From positions 19,539 through 62,301 of the forward strand of contig JAQURC010000009.1 of the NCBI GenBank assembly GCA_028715785.1: a DNA stretch of 42,763 nucleotides, in the 5' to 3' direction. The position numbers and the translations under genes were made by a program. The DNA comes from Candidatus Omnitrophota bacterium. GTDB lineage: Bacteria > Omnitrophota > Gorgyraeia > Gygaellales > Profunditerraquicolaceae. The notes beneath the pieces were generated by a model. That model had not been told where the DNA came from, did no database searches, and saw only the letters and a program-made list of their open reading frames with translations. Below are positions 31,116-39,104 of the stretch, in pieces; position 1 is the stretch's first letter, and the number at the start of each line of letters is the position of its first letter.

Positions 31116-31638
31116 TGTCAAAAAAGATTTTAACCGCGCATTAAGCCTCATCGGTATTATTCCGCTGCTTGTATTTATCTATTTGATCGCAGGTAAGTTT
31201 GCTAATTTTCATGTTTTAGCCGTAGAGGCCGGCTATATTGTGCTGGCAACCATCGGCGTTTTTATTATGGGGATTGTTGTCGGCAGGAGGATGCTGATGT
31301 CGGTAATTTTTAAATTAATCGACGATAACCGTAAGATCCTGCTCATGCAGCAGGAATTGGTTGAAAAGAGCCGCCTGGCGGCAATTACCGAGACTGCGCT
31401 TGCTTTAGGGGACCAGGTGAATAACCCGCTTTTGGCTATCAGCGGAAACCTTGAGCTGCTTGAACTTGAACTTAAACATATTGAATTAACCGAAAAGACC
31501 CGCAATAGAATCGAGACTATGCATAATAATTTTCAAAAAATCCGCGACGTCATGGAGAGGATGTCGAGATTGAATAAGGTTGAATCGATAGCAATCCACG
31601 GGGATACCCGGGCGATTGATCTGGAAAAATCAGTGTGA
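31090..31638 (+). CDS. Membrane protein with a degenerate HisKA domain (pseudo-histidine kinase)
   Basis: The 182-aa protein has two membrane helices (SLIGIIPLLVFIYLIAG and AGYIVLATIGVFIMGIVVG) and then a HisKA-like dimerisation helix pair. The usual LAAIGELAAGIAHEINNPL reads SRLAAITETALALGDQVNNPLLAISGNLELL: the phospho-acceptor His is Asp and the next Glu is Gln. No HATPase domain follows; the protein ends ~50 residues later. It cannot be a normal kinase and may be a dimerisation or scaffold partner of another kinase. AGGAGG is 7 bases before ATG 31090. A bidirectional terminator follows. Confidence 0.82.
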   Translation: MEVKQFTYDVKKDFNRALSLIGIIPLLVFIYLIAGKFANFHVLAVEAGYIVLATIGVFIMGIVVGRRMLMSVIFKLIDDNRKILLMQQELVEKSRLAAITETALALGDQVNNPLLAISGNLELLELELKHIELTEKTRNRIETMHNNFQKIRDVMERMSRLNKVESIAIHGDTRAIDLEKSV

Positions 31639-31650
31639 TTTATTAAAAAT

Positions 31651-31687
31651 AATAAGGCCGGCGTCTTCTTTAGATACCGGCCTTATT
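31651..31687. terminator. Bidirectional intrinsic terminator
   Basis: AATAAGGCCGG and CCGGCCTTATT form perfect 11-bp arms around a 15-base loop. It is flanked by AT-rich tracts on both sides and lies between convergent genes (31638 plus, 31711 minus). Confidence 0.85.
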
Positions 31688-31710
31688 ATTTACCGATTAC
31701 TCTACGGATA

Positions 31711-32025
31711 TTAATCTCCGTAAACCGTGGTGGTGTATTCGCCGTAGATGCCTAGGGTATTTCTGGCGTCATAGTCAACATATTTGATATTTTTGATCCC
31801 GCCATTTGCAGCGGCAGCTTTGATACTGCAGTCTCCCGTTGCGACTAACCCTAAGATTGAGGTGGCTTTGGCTGTTCCGGTTTTACTATAGGCCATTGCG
31901 CCATCACCGGCAGCTACAGGAGCTTTGACTTCGGTATAAATCATTCCCATTGGGTATGGGGTGGCACAACCGCTAAGCATTGCCGCAAGAAACAATACTG
32001 AAACAATAAAACTGATTTTTTTCAT
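31711..32025 (-). CDS. TRL-like lipoprotein
   Basis: The 104-aa protein has a lipoprotein signal (ISFIVSVLFLAAMLSGC; the Cys begins CATPYPMG) and a TRL-like body (YTEVKAPVAAGDG, SKTGTAKATSILGLVATGDCSIKAAAANGGIKNIKYVDYDARNTLGIYGEYTTTVYG). This family is named after a tRNA-associated locus; its function is unknown. The complement has GAAAGGAGG upstream of the ATG. It should be membrane-attached. No tRNA gene was seen beside it. Confidence 0.88.
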   Translation of the reverse strand: MKKISFIVSVLFLAAMLSGCATPYPMGMIYTEVKAPVAAGDGAMAYSKTGTAKATSILGLVATGDCSIKAAAANGGIKNIKYVDYDARNTLGIYGEYTTTVYGD

Positions 32026-32087
32026 GCAAGCCTCCTTTCAAATTGTATTTTAACAAGATTATTTGATAATGCAAGATTTATTTGCGC

Positions 32088-32116
32088 TTGCTAAAAGGCT
32101 TTTTAAGAGTTAAAAT
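32088..32116 (+). promoter_or_regulatory. Candidate gpmA promoter
   Basis: TTGCTA, 17-base spacer, TAAAAT, ending ~48 bases before the gpmA start. It lies in a short AT-rich divergent intergenic region. Confidence 0.4.
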
Positions 32117-32163
32117 ATAACATAAAATCAGGATAATTGGATAAAAGATTAAAGGAGATTTTA

Positions 32164-32910
32164 ATGAAAAGGATAGTTTTACTAAGGCATGGGGAAAGCA
32201 CCTGGAATAAAGAAAACCGTTTTACCGGCTGGACCGATGTTGATTTATCGGAAAAAGGATTACAGGAAGCCAGGAAGGCCGGAGAGACGCTTAAAAAAGA
32301 AGGCTTTGTGTTTGATCTGGCTTATACTTCGGTATTGAAGAGGGCCATCCGCACGCTTTGGATTACCCTTGATGAAATGGATTTGATGTGGATACCGGTA
32401 TATAATTCCTGGCGGCTCAATGAAAGGCATTATGGGGCGCTGCAGGGTTTAAATAAATCGGAAACTGCCGCAAAATATGGAGAAGAGCAGGTTTTGATTT
32501 GGAGGAGAAGTTACGATGTCCCTCCGATGGCGTTAGAAAAAAATGACCCGCGTTATCCTGGCAATGACCGGCGTTATAAAGAACTTAAATCCAAAGAATT
32601 ACCGCTTACCGAATGCTTAAAGGATACCGTTGCAAGATTCCTGCCGTATTGGCATAAAACAATTGCCCCCAGCGTAAAAGCCGGAAAACGGGTAATTATT
32701 GCCGCGCATGGGAATTCATTGCGCGCATTGGTAAAATACCTGGATAATATCTCTGATGAAAAAATTGTAAGTTTGAATATTCCTACCGGGCTGCCTTTGG
32801 TCTATGAGTTAAATGACAATCTTAAGCCGATTAAAAGTTATTATTTAGGTGACCCTGAAGAAGTAAAAAAGGCCATGGAGGCGGTAGCGAATCAGGGCAA
32901 AGCAAAATAG
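32164..32910 (+). CDS. gpmA: 2,3-bisphosphoglycerate-dependent phosphoglycerate mutase
   Basis: The product is 248 aa from ATG 32164, preceded by AAAGGAGATTTTA; the track's extra nine residues include that site. Motifs: catalytic LRHGESTWN near the N-terminus, [21 protein letters not shown] with the acid/base Glu, and the second His in [14 protein letters not shown]. It interconverts 3- and 2-phosphoglycerate in glycolysis. The full-length domain looks intact. The small ferritin-like gene follows 11 bases later. Confidence 0.95.
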   Translation: MKRIVLLRHGESTWNKENRFTGWTDVDLSEKGLQEARKAGETLKKEGFVFDLAYTSVLKRAIRTLWITLDEMDLMWIPVYNSWRLNERHYGALQGLNKSETAAKYGEEQVLIWRRSYDVPPMALEKNDPRYPGNDRRYKELKSKELPLTECLKDTVARFLPYWHKTIAPSVKAGKRVIIAAHGNSLRALVKYLDNISDEKIVSLNIPTGLPLVYELNDNLKPIKSYYLGDPEEVKKAMEAVANQGKAK

Positions 32911-32921
32911 GGGAGGGCCAA

Positions 32922-33101
32922 ATGATCGATCTTGAAGCGCTTAAAATTGCGTTAGCCAGAGAAAATAAATCGATTGAAACCTATCAAAAGATGTTAGTGG
33001 ATCATCCCGGCTTAAAAGAATTGCTCTCGTTTTTACTAACCGAAGAAGAGAAGCATAAAGTGCTGATTGAAAAGAAAATCAGGGAGTTGACTCAATATTA
33101 A
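32922..33101 (+). CDS. Ferritin-like/rubrerythrin-type mini-protein
   Basis: The 59-aa ORF was too short for the track. It starts at ATG 32922 after GGGGAGGG. The sequence ALARENKSIETYQKML...HPGLKELLSFLLTEEEKHKVLIEKKI resembles one helix pair of a ferritin-like or rubrerythrin fold, including an EExKH metal-ligand motif. A complete diiron site would need two such halves, so it may dimerise or be a remnant. It sits between gpmA and the PEBP gene with tight spacing. Confidence 0.75.
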   Translation: MIDLEALKIALARENKSIETYQKMLVDHPGLKELLSFLLTEEEKHKVLIEKKIRELTQY

Positions 33102-33105
33102 GTTG

Positions 33106-33624
33106 ATGCATAAAAAATCCTTTATTGTTATATTATTAGGATTAATATCATTGGCCTCAAACATTGAATGCAAGGCAGAGGAGGGTAGGAATATGCGCAT
33201 AACAAGTGAGGCATTTGAGCATAACGCCTTTATTCCTGTAAAATTTAGTTGTCAAGGTAAGGGCGCCAACCCGCCTTTGTCTATCGAAGGGCTGCCCAAA
33301 GGAACTAAAAGCCTGGCTTTAATCGTCGATGATCCTGATGCCCCGGGCGGTGATTTTGTGCACTGGGTGGTTTATGACGCGCCGGTTACCAGCCGCATAG
33401 AAGAAAACAGCATTTTTGGAAAACAGGGAGTCAATTCTTTAGGTAAGCCGGGTTATGTGAGCCCTTGCCCGCCCGCCGGAGTCCACCGTTATTTTTTTAA
33501 GGTATACGCCTTAGATGCGCTGTTGAATTTAAAGGCCGGAATAAGCAAGCCGGATTTAGAGTTTGCTATGGCCGGGCATATTTTGGATAAGGCTCAGCTG
33601 GTCGGCTTATATCAGAAGAAGTAG
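33106..33624 (+). CDS. YbhB/YbcL-type PEBP family protein, exported
   Basis: The 172-aa protein has an N-terminal signal peptide (KKSFIVILLGLISLASNIECKA) and a PEBP domain: AFIPVKFSCQGKGANPPLSI, LALIVDDPDAPGGDFVHWVVYD, and GVHRYFFKVYALD, which form the conserved ligand pocket. It is related to Raf kinase inhibitor/phosphatidylethanolamine-binding proteins; the bacterial role is unclear. ATG 33106 is preferred to TTG 33103. Confidence 0.9.
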   Translation: MHKKSFIVILLGLISLASNIECKAEEGRNMRITSEAFEHNAFIPVKFSCQGKGANPPLSIEGLPKGTKSLALIVDDPDAPGGDFVHWVVYDAPVTSRIEENSIFGKQGVNSLGKPGYVSPCPPAGVHRYFFKVYALDALLNLKAGISKPDLEFAMAGHILDKAQLVGLYQKK

Positions 33625-33632
33625 CTTGTTTT

Positions 33633-34301
33633 ATGCCCTGGTATATTTATATAATCGAGTGTAAGGATGCTTTGCTATATACCGGTATCACCACAGATTT
33701 AGCCCGCAGGGCAAGAGAGCATGGCGCTGGCCGCGGCTGCAGGTTTACCGGGGGCAGGGCGCCGGTAAAATTAGTGTACACTGAAAAAGCCATCAACAGG
33801 TCTGCCGCTTTAAAACGGGAAGCCGCGATTAAGCGCCTGCCGCGAAAGAAAAAATTAGAGTTGTTTAAATTAAAAAAGCGAAAGGAGAAAATGATGCTGA
33901 ATTCATCCAAGGCCGTTACTTTATTTTTTTATATAGTTCTATTTGGCGGTGTTAATGCCTTTGCCGGGCAGGCGGATATGCTTCAGGCGGTTAAGCCGGA
34001 GTTCCAGAAAATGGATGCAAATAAAGACGGGCTTGTCAGCCCAAAAGAAATGCAGGCGTATCAAGCCGGAAAATTTGAAAAATTAGATAAAGATAAGAAT
34101 GGGGTTATTGATACAAAAGAACTGGCGGTTGATAATACAAGAATGCTTCAAAATTCCGATAAAGATAAAGACAAAAAGATTACCAAGGGTGAGTCCACTT
34201 CGCAATTCAGCGAATATTTTAAGCAAATGGACAAGGATAAGGATGGCAAAATATCCGAAGCCGAATATACGGATTATTGGAAAGGCGTGTATTATTTTTA
34301 A
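33633..34301 (+). CDS. GIY-YIG nuclease domain read through into an EF-hand protein
   Basis: This is one open frame of 222 aa. Residues 1-~83 are a YhbQ-type GIY-YIG endonuclease (WYIYIIECKDALLYTGIT, DLARRAREH, KREAAIKRLPRKKK), which is normally a free-standing ~85-aa protein. No stop separates it from an exported EF-hand protein with its own signal peptide. A strong AAAGGAG followed by ATG ATG at 33891/33894 lies at the junction. I expect two products: the nuclease (possibly as a fusion) and an internally initiated EF-hand protein. A lost stop codon or sequencing error would explain the single frame. Confidence 0.8.
   Translation: MPWYIYIIECKDALLYTGITTDLARRAREHGAGRGCRFTGGRAPVKLVYTEKAINRSAALKREAAIKRLPRKKKLELFKLKKRKEKMMLNSSKAVTLFFYIVLFGGVNAFAGQADMLQAVKPEFQKMDANKDGLVSPKEMQAYQAGKFEKLDKDKNGVIDTKELAVDNTRMLQNSDKDKDKKITKGESTSQFSEYFKQMDKDKDGKISEAEYTDYWKGVYYF
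33891..34301 (+). CDS. Exported EF-hand calcium-binding protein (internal start)
   Basis: This is the in-frame internal start of the ORF above (ATG 33891 or 33894), preceded by AAAGGAG. The ~136-aa product has a signal peptide (AVTLFFYIVLFGGVNAFA-GQ) and four EF-hand-like loops: DANKDGLVSPKE, DKDKNGVIDTKE, DKDKDKKITKGE and DKDKDGKISEAE. Three have near-ideal D-x-D/N-x-D/N-G spacing; the third has Lys in place of Gly. It is probably a periplasmic or secreted Ca2+-binding protein. A cytoplasmic fusion would make the internal signal peptide pointless, favouring separate translation. Confidence 0.78.
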   Translation: MMLNSSKAVTLFFYIVLFGGVNAFAGQADMLQAVKPEFQKMDANKDGLVSPKEMQAYQAGKFEKLDKDKNGVIDTKELAVDNTRMLQNSDKDKDKKITKGESTSQFSEYFKQMDKDKDGKISEAEYTDYWKGVYYF

Positions 34302-34356
34302 AACCGTTTTTTATTCATCTTGCGAAAGAAAAAGGGAAAGTCCCTATTTATAACCT

Positions 34357-35985
34357 ATGATTTCCGTAAATAACGTATCGCTGCAATTTGGCCAGCGTAA
34401 GCTCTTCTCGAACGTAAATATCGTTTTTTCTCCCGGCAACTGCTATGGTTTAATCGGCGCCAATGGTTCGGGTAAATCCACTTTTTTGAAAATTCTCTCA
34501 GGCCAGATTGATTCAACCGGCGGGGACGTTACCGTGTCCCCGGGAAAGCGTATTTCGGTTTTAAAGCAGGACCAGTTTGCTTTTGACCAGTATACAGTTT
34601 TGACTACGGTTATTATGGGCCATAAAAGGCTATATGAAATTATGACTGAAAAGGAGGCCATTTATTCCAAGATTCCTTTTACCGATGAAGATGGTATGGC
34701 CGCTTCCAGGCTGGAGGAAGAGTTTAACGAATTGGGAGGATGGAATGCCGAGTCTGACGCGGCTAAACTTCTAAGCGACCTGGGTATCGAAGAATCTTTA
34801 CATACGGCGCAGATGAGCCGGTTGGAAGCCGGGCAGAAATTTCGCGTTTTATTAGCGCAGGCATTATTCGGCAACCCCGATATCCTGCTTTTGGATGAAC
34901 CGACCAACCATTTAGACGTGGAATCAAGTATGTGGCTTGAGGAGTTTCTTTGCGATTTTCAGAATATCGCCATAGTTGTCTCGCACGACCGCCATTTTTT
35001 GGATAAAGTCTGCACGCATATTGCCGATATCGATTTTTCCAAGATCCGCCTTTACGCGGGTAACTATACTTTTTGGTCAGAAGCCAGCCAGCTGGCCGCC
35101 CGCCAACGCAGTGAAGCTAATAAAAAAATAGAGGAAAAGCGCAAAGACTTAAAAGATTTTATCATGCGTTTTGCCAATAACGCCGCAAAATCGCGCCAGG
35201 CAACCAGCCGAAAGAAGATCCTTGAAAAACTTACCATCGAAGATATCCAGCCTTCTTCGCGTAAATACCCGTATATTAATTTTGAGCAGGAAAGGGAAGC
35301 CGGCAATGACCTTTTAAGCATAAATAACCTGTCTAAGCAGGCAGACGGCGAGATAATGTTTGAGCGGCTCAACATCACCATTCATAAGGGTGATAAAGTC
35401 GCTTTTGTCGGGCCCGACGACCTTGCTAAGACCATGCTTTTTGAGATCTTGATGAATGAAGCCCGGGCTGATAGCGGCACTTTTAAATGGGGAGTTTCCA
35501 CCCGCAGGGCTTATTTTCCCAAGGACAATTCTAAATTTTTTAATTCACAACTGAATATTCCTGATTGGCTTAAAACCTATTCGCCCAATACCGAAGAGGA
35601 GTATATCCGTTCTTTTCTGGGGCGCATGCTTTTTTCAGGGGAGGAGGCGCTTAAACCGGTAAATATTTTATCCGGAGGGGAGAAGGCCCGCTGTATGTTT
35701 ACGCGGATGATGGTTATCCAGCCCAACGTCCTTATTTTAGATGAGCCGACCAACCACCTGGACTTAGAATCAATTACTTCTTTGAACCGGGGCCTGAGTA
35801 AATTTCCCGGAACAATTTTATTTTCTTCGCATGACCACGAATTAATCCAGACTGTAGCCAACCGCATTATCGAGATTACTCCTGGAGGATATATTGACCG
35901 CATCAGCACTACCTTTGATGAATACCTGGCCAATGAGCAGATTAAGGAGCAGCGGCACCAGCTATATAAGGGGGTAAATCTATGA
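34357..35985 (+). CDS. ABC-F family ATPase (YbiT/YkpA-like)
   Basis: The 542-aa protein has two ABC domains and no membrane segment. Domain 1 has GANGSGKST, signature LEAGQKFRVLLAQAL and LLLDEPTNHLD. Domain 2 has a modified P-loop GPDDLAKT (Ala where Gly is usual), then LSGGEKARCMFTRMM and LILDEPTNHLD. The linker (QRSEANKKIEEKRKDLKDFIMRFANNAAKSRQATSRKK) is typical. ABC-F proteins act on ribosomes. The AKT variant and PKDNS segment fit, from memory, the YbiT/YkpA-type subgroup. The stop overlaps the FMN reductase gene by ATGA. Confidence 0.93.
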   Translation: MISVNNVSLQFGQRKLFSNVNIVFSPGNCYGLIGANGSGKSTFLKILSGQIDSTGGDVTVSPGKRISVLKQDQFAFDQYTVLTTVIMGHKRLYEIMTEKEAIYSKIPFTDEDGMAASRLEEEFNELGGWNAESDAAKLLSDLGIEESLHTAQMSRLEAGQKFRVLLAQALFGNPDILLLDEPTNHLDVESSMWLEEFLCDFQNIAIVVSHDRHFLDKVCTHIADIDFSKIRLYAGNYTFWSEASQLAARQRSEANKKIEEKRKDLKDFIMRFANNAAKSRQATSRKKILEKLTIEDIQPSSRKYPYINFEQEREAGNDLLSINNLSKQADGEIMFERLNITIHKGDKVAFVGPDDLAKTMLFEILMNEARADSGTFKWGVSTRRAYFPKDNSKFFNSQLNIPDWLKTYSPNTEEEYIRSFLGRMLFSGEEALKPVNILSGGEKARCMFTRMMVIQPNVLILDEPTNHLDLESITSLNRGLSKFPGTILFSSHDHELIQTVANRIIEITPGGYIDRISTTFDEYLANEQIKEQRHQLYKGVNL

Positions 35986-36557
35986 AAGTAGTTGCTTTTA
36001 ACACCAGCGCGCGGCATGACGGCAATACCGCGATTCTTATAAGGAAAGTTTTTGGAGAATTGGAAAAAAAAGGAATTGAAACCGAGCTTATTCAGCTTGC
36101 CGGAGAGAAAATCCAGGGGTGTGCCGGCTGCGGGGTGTGTTTTACGAGAAGAGATAAGAAGTGCGCGGTTGCCGGTGATCCGGTTAATGCGTATATTGCC
36201 AAGATGATCAAGGCCGACGGCATTATTATCGGCTCGCCGACTTATTTTGCCGATTGCACGGCTAATGCCAAAGCCTTGATTGAACGGGCGGGTATGGTGG
36301 CCAGGGCCAACGATAATATGTTTATGCGTAAGATTGGCGCCGCAGTTGTTGCGGTGAGGCGCGGCGGGGCAATCCATGCTTTTGATACAATCAATCATTT
36401 TTTTACAATAGGGGAGATGATTGTCGTAGGCTCGTTATATTGGAATATAGGGATCGGACGTCAAATCGGAGAAGTGGAAAAAGACGAAGAAGGTTTGAAC
36501 ACGATGAGTATATTGGGCAAGAACATGGCCTGGCTTATGCAGAAGGTTTGCGCATAA
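35982..36557 (+). CDS. NAD(P)H-dependent FMN reductase / iron-sulfur flavoprotein-like
   Basis: The 191-aa flavodoxin-fold protein starts MKVVAFNTSARHDGNTAIL, with the FMN phosphate loop (S-A-R-x-x-G-N-T), a cysteine cluster GCAGCGVCF...KKCAV like that of iron-sulfur flavoproteins, and ADGIIIGSPTYFADCTANAKALIERAG. Substrate unknown. It probably shares electrons with the adjacent DUF362 ferredoxin-type protein, whose start lies 3 bases downstream; this is inference from spacing. Confidence 0.88.
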   Translation: MKVVAFNTSARHDGNTAILIRKVFGELEKKGIETELIQLAGEKIQGCAGCGVCFTRRDKKCAVAGDPVNAYIAKMIKADGIIIGSPTYFADCTANAKALIERAGMVARANDNMFMRKIGAAVVAVRRGGAIHAFDTINHFFTIGEMIVVGSLYWNIGIGRQIGEVEKDEEGLNTMSILGKNMAWLMQKVCA

Positions 36558-36559
36558 AT

Positions 36560-37627
36560 ATGAAAAGCAAAGTATATTTTATCCCGGTAAGTGACTCTAA
36601 TGATCTTCAGGCGGTTAACCAAAAGCTCAGAAGATTGATATCGGAGAGCAAGGTTTTGGATTTTATCCATAAAAACGACCGAGTTGCCGTCAAGCTTCAT
36701 TTCGGGGAAGAAGGAAATACCGGTTTTGTAAGGCCGCAGTATTTACGGCCGGTCTGCGATGCAATTGCAAGATGCGGGGCAAACGCTTTTTTATCGGATG
36801 CCAATACTCTGTATCGGGGAAAACGCCTGAATTCCAGCGACCATCTGAAGCTGGCTTATGAGCATGGGTTTACCAAGGCTGTTACCGGCGCGGATGTGAT
36901 CATACCGGATGACACAAAAAAAGAAAACACGGCTGCCATAGAGATCAACCAAAAATTTATCAAAAGCGCCAGCCTCATGCGTATTTTTACCGACGCGGAT
37001 GCGATTGTCGCGGTCAGCCATTTCAAGGGGCATATTTTAACCGGTTTTGGCGGGGCGCTAAAAAACATCGGCATGGGATGCGCTTCCAGGCAGGGTAAGC
37101 TTGCCCAGCATTGCGATGTGGCGCCGGTTGTGTATACGGAAAAGTGTATCGGCTGCGGAGAGTGCCAAATAGTCTGTCCGGTAAAGGCGATTCACCTTGA
37201 AAATAAAAAATCAGTGGTGGACAGTTCAAAGTGCATTGGCTGCGCAAGCTGCCTGGCGGTATGTCCGACTATGGCGATGTTCATCGATTTTGGGGCAGGG
37301 GATAAGGTGCAGGAGAAGATGGTTGAATATGGTTTAGCGGTGCTCAAAGGAAAAGAAAATAAATCCGGCTTCATAAATTTTGCCGTCAAAATTAATAAGG
37401 AATGTGATTGCTGGGGGATGGAAAATCCGCGGATTGCCCCTGATGCCGGGATATTGGCATCGTTTGACCCGGTGAGTATCGACAAGGCGAGCTTTGATCT
37501 GGTGAATAAAGCAGGCGGCAGGGATATCTTTAAAGCCGCCCATCCCGAACAAGACGGAATGAAGCAGCTTAAATACGCCCAGGAAATAGGGTTGGGCAGC
37601 CTTGATTATGATTTGATCCAATTATAG
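36560..37627 (+). CDS. DUF362 protein with two 4Fe-4S clusters
   Basis: The 355-aa protein starts at ATG 36560; the track's upstream 40 residues lie inside the reductase gene. It has the DUF362 body (VAVKLHFGEEGNTGFVRPQYLRPV, DANTLYRGKR, HFKGHILTGFGGALKNIGMGCASRQGK) with an embedded ferredoxin segment CIGCGECQIVCPVKAI and CIGCASCLAVCPTMAM. The C-terminus holds DPVSIDKASFDLVNKAGG, also conserved in the family. It is probably a cytoplasmic redox protein; no reaction is assigned. Confidence 0.92.
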   Translation: MKSKVYFIPVSDSNDLQAVNQKLRRLISESKVLDFIHKNDRVAVKLHFGEEGNTGFVRPQYLRPVCDAIARCGANAFLSDANTLYRGKRLNSSDHLKLAYEHGFTKAVTGADVIIPDDTKKENTAAIEINQKFIKSASLMRIFTDADAIVAVSHFKGHILTGFGGALKNIGMGCASRQGKLAQHCDVAPVVYTEKCIGCGECQIVCPVKAIHLENKKSVVDSSKCIGCASCLAVCPTMAMFIDFGAGDKVQEKMVEYGLAVLKGKENKSGFINFAVKINKECDCWGMENPRIAPDAGILASFDPVSIDKASFDLVNKAGGRDIFKAAHPEQDGMKQLKYAQEIGLGSLDYDLIQL

Positions 37628-37635
37628 GGGTGAGT

Positions 37636-38031
37636 ATGGAAAAGGGCAGGAATGGCCAAAATCACCGCAAGTCCGCCCGCAGCCAGGCCGCCTTTACGCT
37701 TAACTACAGCATAGAGAAGCCGTTTGAATTACGCATTAGTTTGGGGCTGCCCGATGAAACCGGCGCTTTAATGCAAGACTTAAGCGATTTGGGAGCGGCG
37801 ATTATTACCAGCTACGACATACCGCCAGGAACGCTTCTTCGGATAAAATTTAATCTGATGAATCTGCGTTTGTTTGGCGAGAAGCGCTTAAGGCGTATGG
37901 AGCTTATCGCAGAGGTTATGTCGAATTCGGTTATGCCCGATGAGAGCCACAGGATCGGGATCCGTTTCGATAAAATTTCAGAGGAAGACAAGGCCGCGAT
38001 AAGGGATTTTGTTGAGAGGGATAAAAAATAA
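37636..38031 (+). CDS. PilZ domain protein
   Basis: The 131-aa protein starts at ATG 37636; TAGGGG lies 5 bases upstream, and the GTG at 37630 falls within that site. The PilZ motifs are HRKSARSQ (RxxxR) and QDLSDLGAAI (DxSxxG), with the barrel strands LLRIKFNLMNLRL, MELIAEVMSNSV and HRIGIRFDKIS. This is the fourth PilZ domain of the window and the third stand-alone one. It is in a metabolic operon rather than beside the secretion genes. Confidence 0.83.
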   Translation: MEKGRNGQNHRKSARSQAAFTLNYSIEKPFELRISLGLPDETGALMQDLSDLGAAIITSYDIPPGTLLRIKFNLMNLRLFGEKRLRRMELIAEVMSNSVMPDESHRIGIRFDKISEEDKAAIRDFVERDKK

Positions 38032-38055
38032 GCATTAAGCAGAGAAGGATTAGTT

Positions 38056-39093
38056 ATGGCCAGGATGGCAAAAGATTATGAAATTGGCGACAAAGCTATA
38101 GATAATTTAATTGACGAGCTGGTTAAAAAAATCGGCTCTGCTGAAAGCGGGAATTTATTAAGGGAAATAATCACCACTGCGGTTAAATTAGGCAGAGAGT
38201 CTGATGACAAGGGGGACCTTAAGCTTGTAAATAACGTGCTTAAAGAATTACGCTACTCCTTTAGGGTGTTTTCTCCGTATAGAAACATTAAAAAAGTGAT
38301 TATCTTTGGTTCGGCCAGATCCCAAAAGGCTTCGGCTGAATATAGGATGGCGGAAGAATTTTCAAGAAAATTAACCGAAAAAGGCTATATGGTGGTAACC
38401 GGAGGGGGGCCCGGGGTTATGGAGGCCGGCAATAAGGGGGCGCTGGCAGGAAAAGACTTTGCCTTGAATATCCGCCTGCCTTTTGAGCAAAAGCCCAATC
38501 CGTATATAGATGAAAAAGAGAAGCTAATTAATTTTAAATATTTTTTTACCAGGAAGCTGGTTTTTGTCAAAGAAACCGACGCCACTGCTTTATTTCCGGG
38601 CGGGTTTGGCACAAATGACGAGGGTTTTGAAATGCTTACTCTTATTCAAACCGGAAAATCCAAGCCCCGGCCGATAGTTTTAATAGAGCCTAAAGGTTCT
38701 ACCTACTGGGTTGATTGGAAGCGTTTCATAAATAAGCAGCTGTTTAAAAATGGCTTTGTGAAAAAAGAAGATTTTAACCTTTTTTACGTTACCAAAAGCA
38801 TTGATGAAGCAATCGGCTATATCGAAGATTTTTACAGGATATACCACTCGATAAGGTATGTCTCCGGTTTGACGGTAATGCGGTTGAATAAAAAGATTTC
38901 GGATAAAACCTTGGATCTGATCAACCGGGAATTTAAAGATATCCTGGCCGGCGGCGAAATTTGTTTTTCTCCTCCTACTGAAGAGGAGATCCAAAAGGGG
39001 GAATATCTGCAGCTGTTTCGGCTGATCATGAATTTTAATATGCGCGATTACGGCCGGCTCTGCCAGATGATCGGTATTATTAACAGGGATTAA
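38056..39093 (+). CDS. LOG-family protein (nucleotide 5'-monophosphate N-ribosidase-like)
   Basis: The 345-aa protein contains the LOG/'lysine decarboxylase-like' signature: GSARSQKASAEYRMAEEFSRKL, GGGPGVMEAGNKGA and PGGFGTNDEGFEMLTLIQTGK (PGGxGTxxE). It is longer than plant-type LOG (~200 aa), with an N-terminal helical extension and a C-terminal ~100-residue domain. Family members release bases from nucleoside monophosphates; the precise substrate here is unknown. The start is ATG 38056, with GAGAAGGA upstream. Confidence 0.9.
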   Translation: MARMAKDYEIGDKAIDNLIDELVKKIGSAESGNLLREIITTAVKLGRESDDKGDLKLVNNVLKELRYSFRVFSPYRNIKKVIIFGSARSQKASAEYRMAEEFSRKLTEKGYMVVTGGGPGVMEAGNKGALAGKDFALNIRLPFEQKPNPYIDEKEKLINFKYFFTRKLVFVKETDATALFPGGFGTNDEGFEMLTLIQTGKSKPRPIVLIEPKGSTYWVDWKRFINKQLFKNGFVKKEDFNLFYVTKSIDEAIGYIEDFYRIYHSIRYVSGLTVMRLNKKISDKTLDLINREFKDILAGGEICFSPPTEEEIQKGEYLQLFRLIMNFNMRDYGRLCQMIGIINRD

Positions 39094-39104
39094 GGGGGGA
39101 ATTG

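Noticed and set aside
31711-32025. Expectation of a tRNA gene beside the TRL-like gene
   Set aside because: No cloverleaf-like sequence was found in the flanking intergenic regions by eye.
35577-36398. 273-aa minus-strand ORF
   Set aside because: It is antisense to the ABC-F and FMN reductase genes, both of which have clear motifs.
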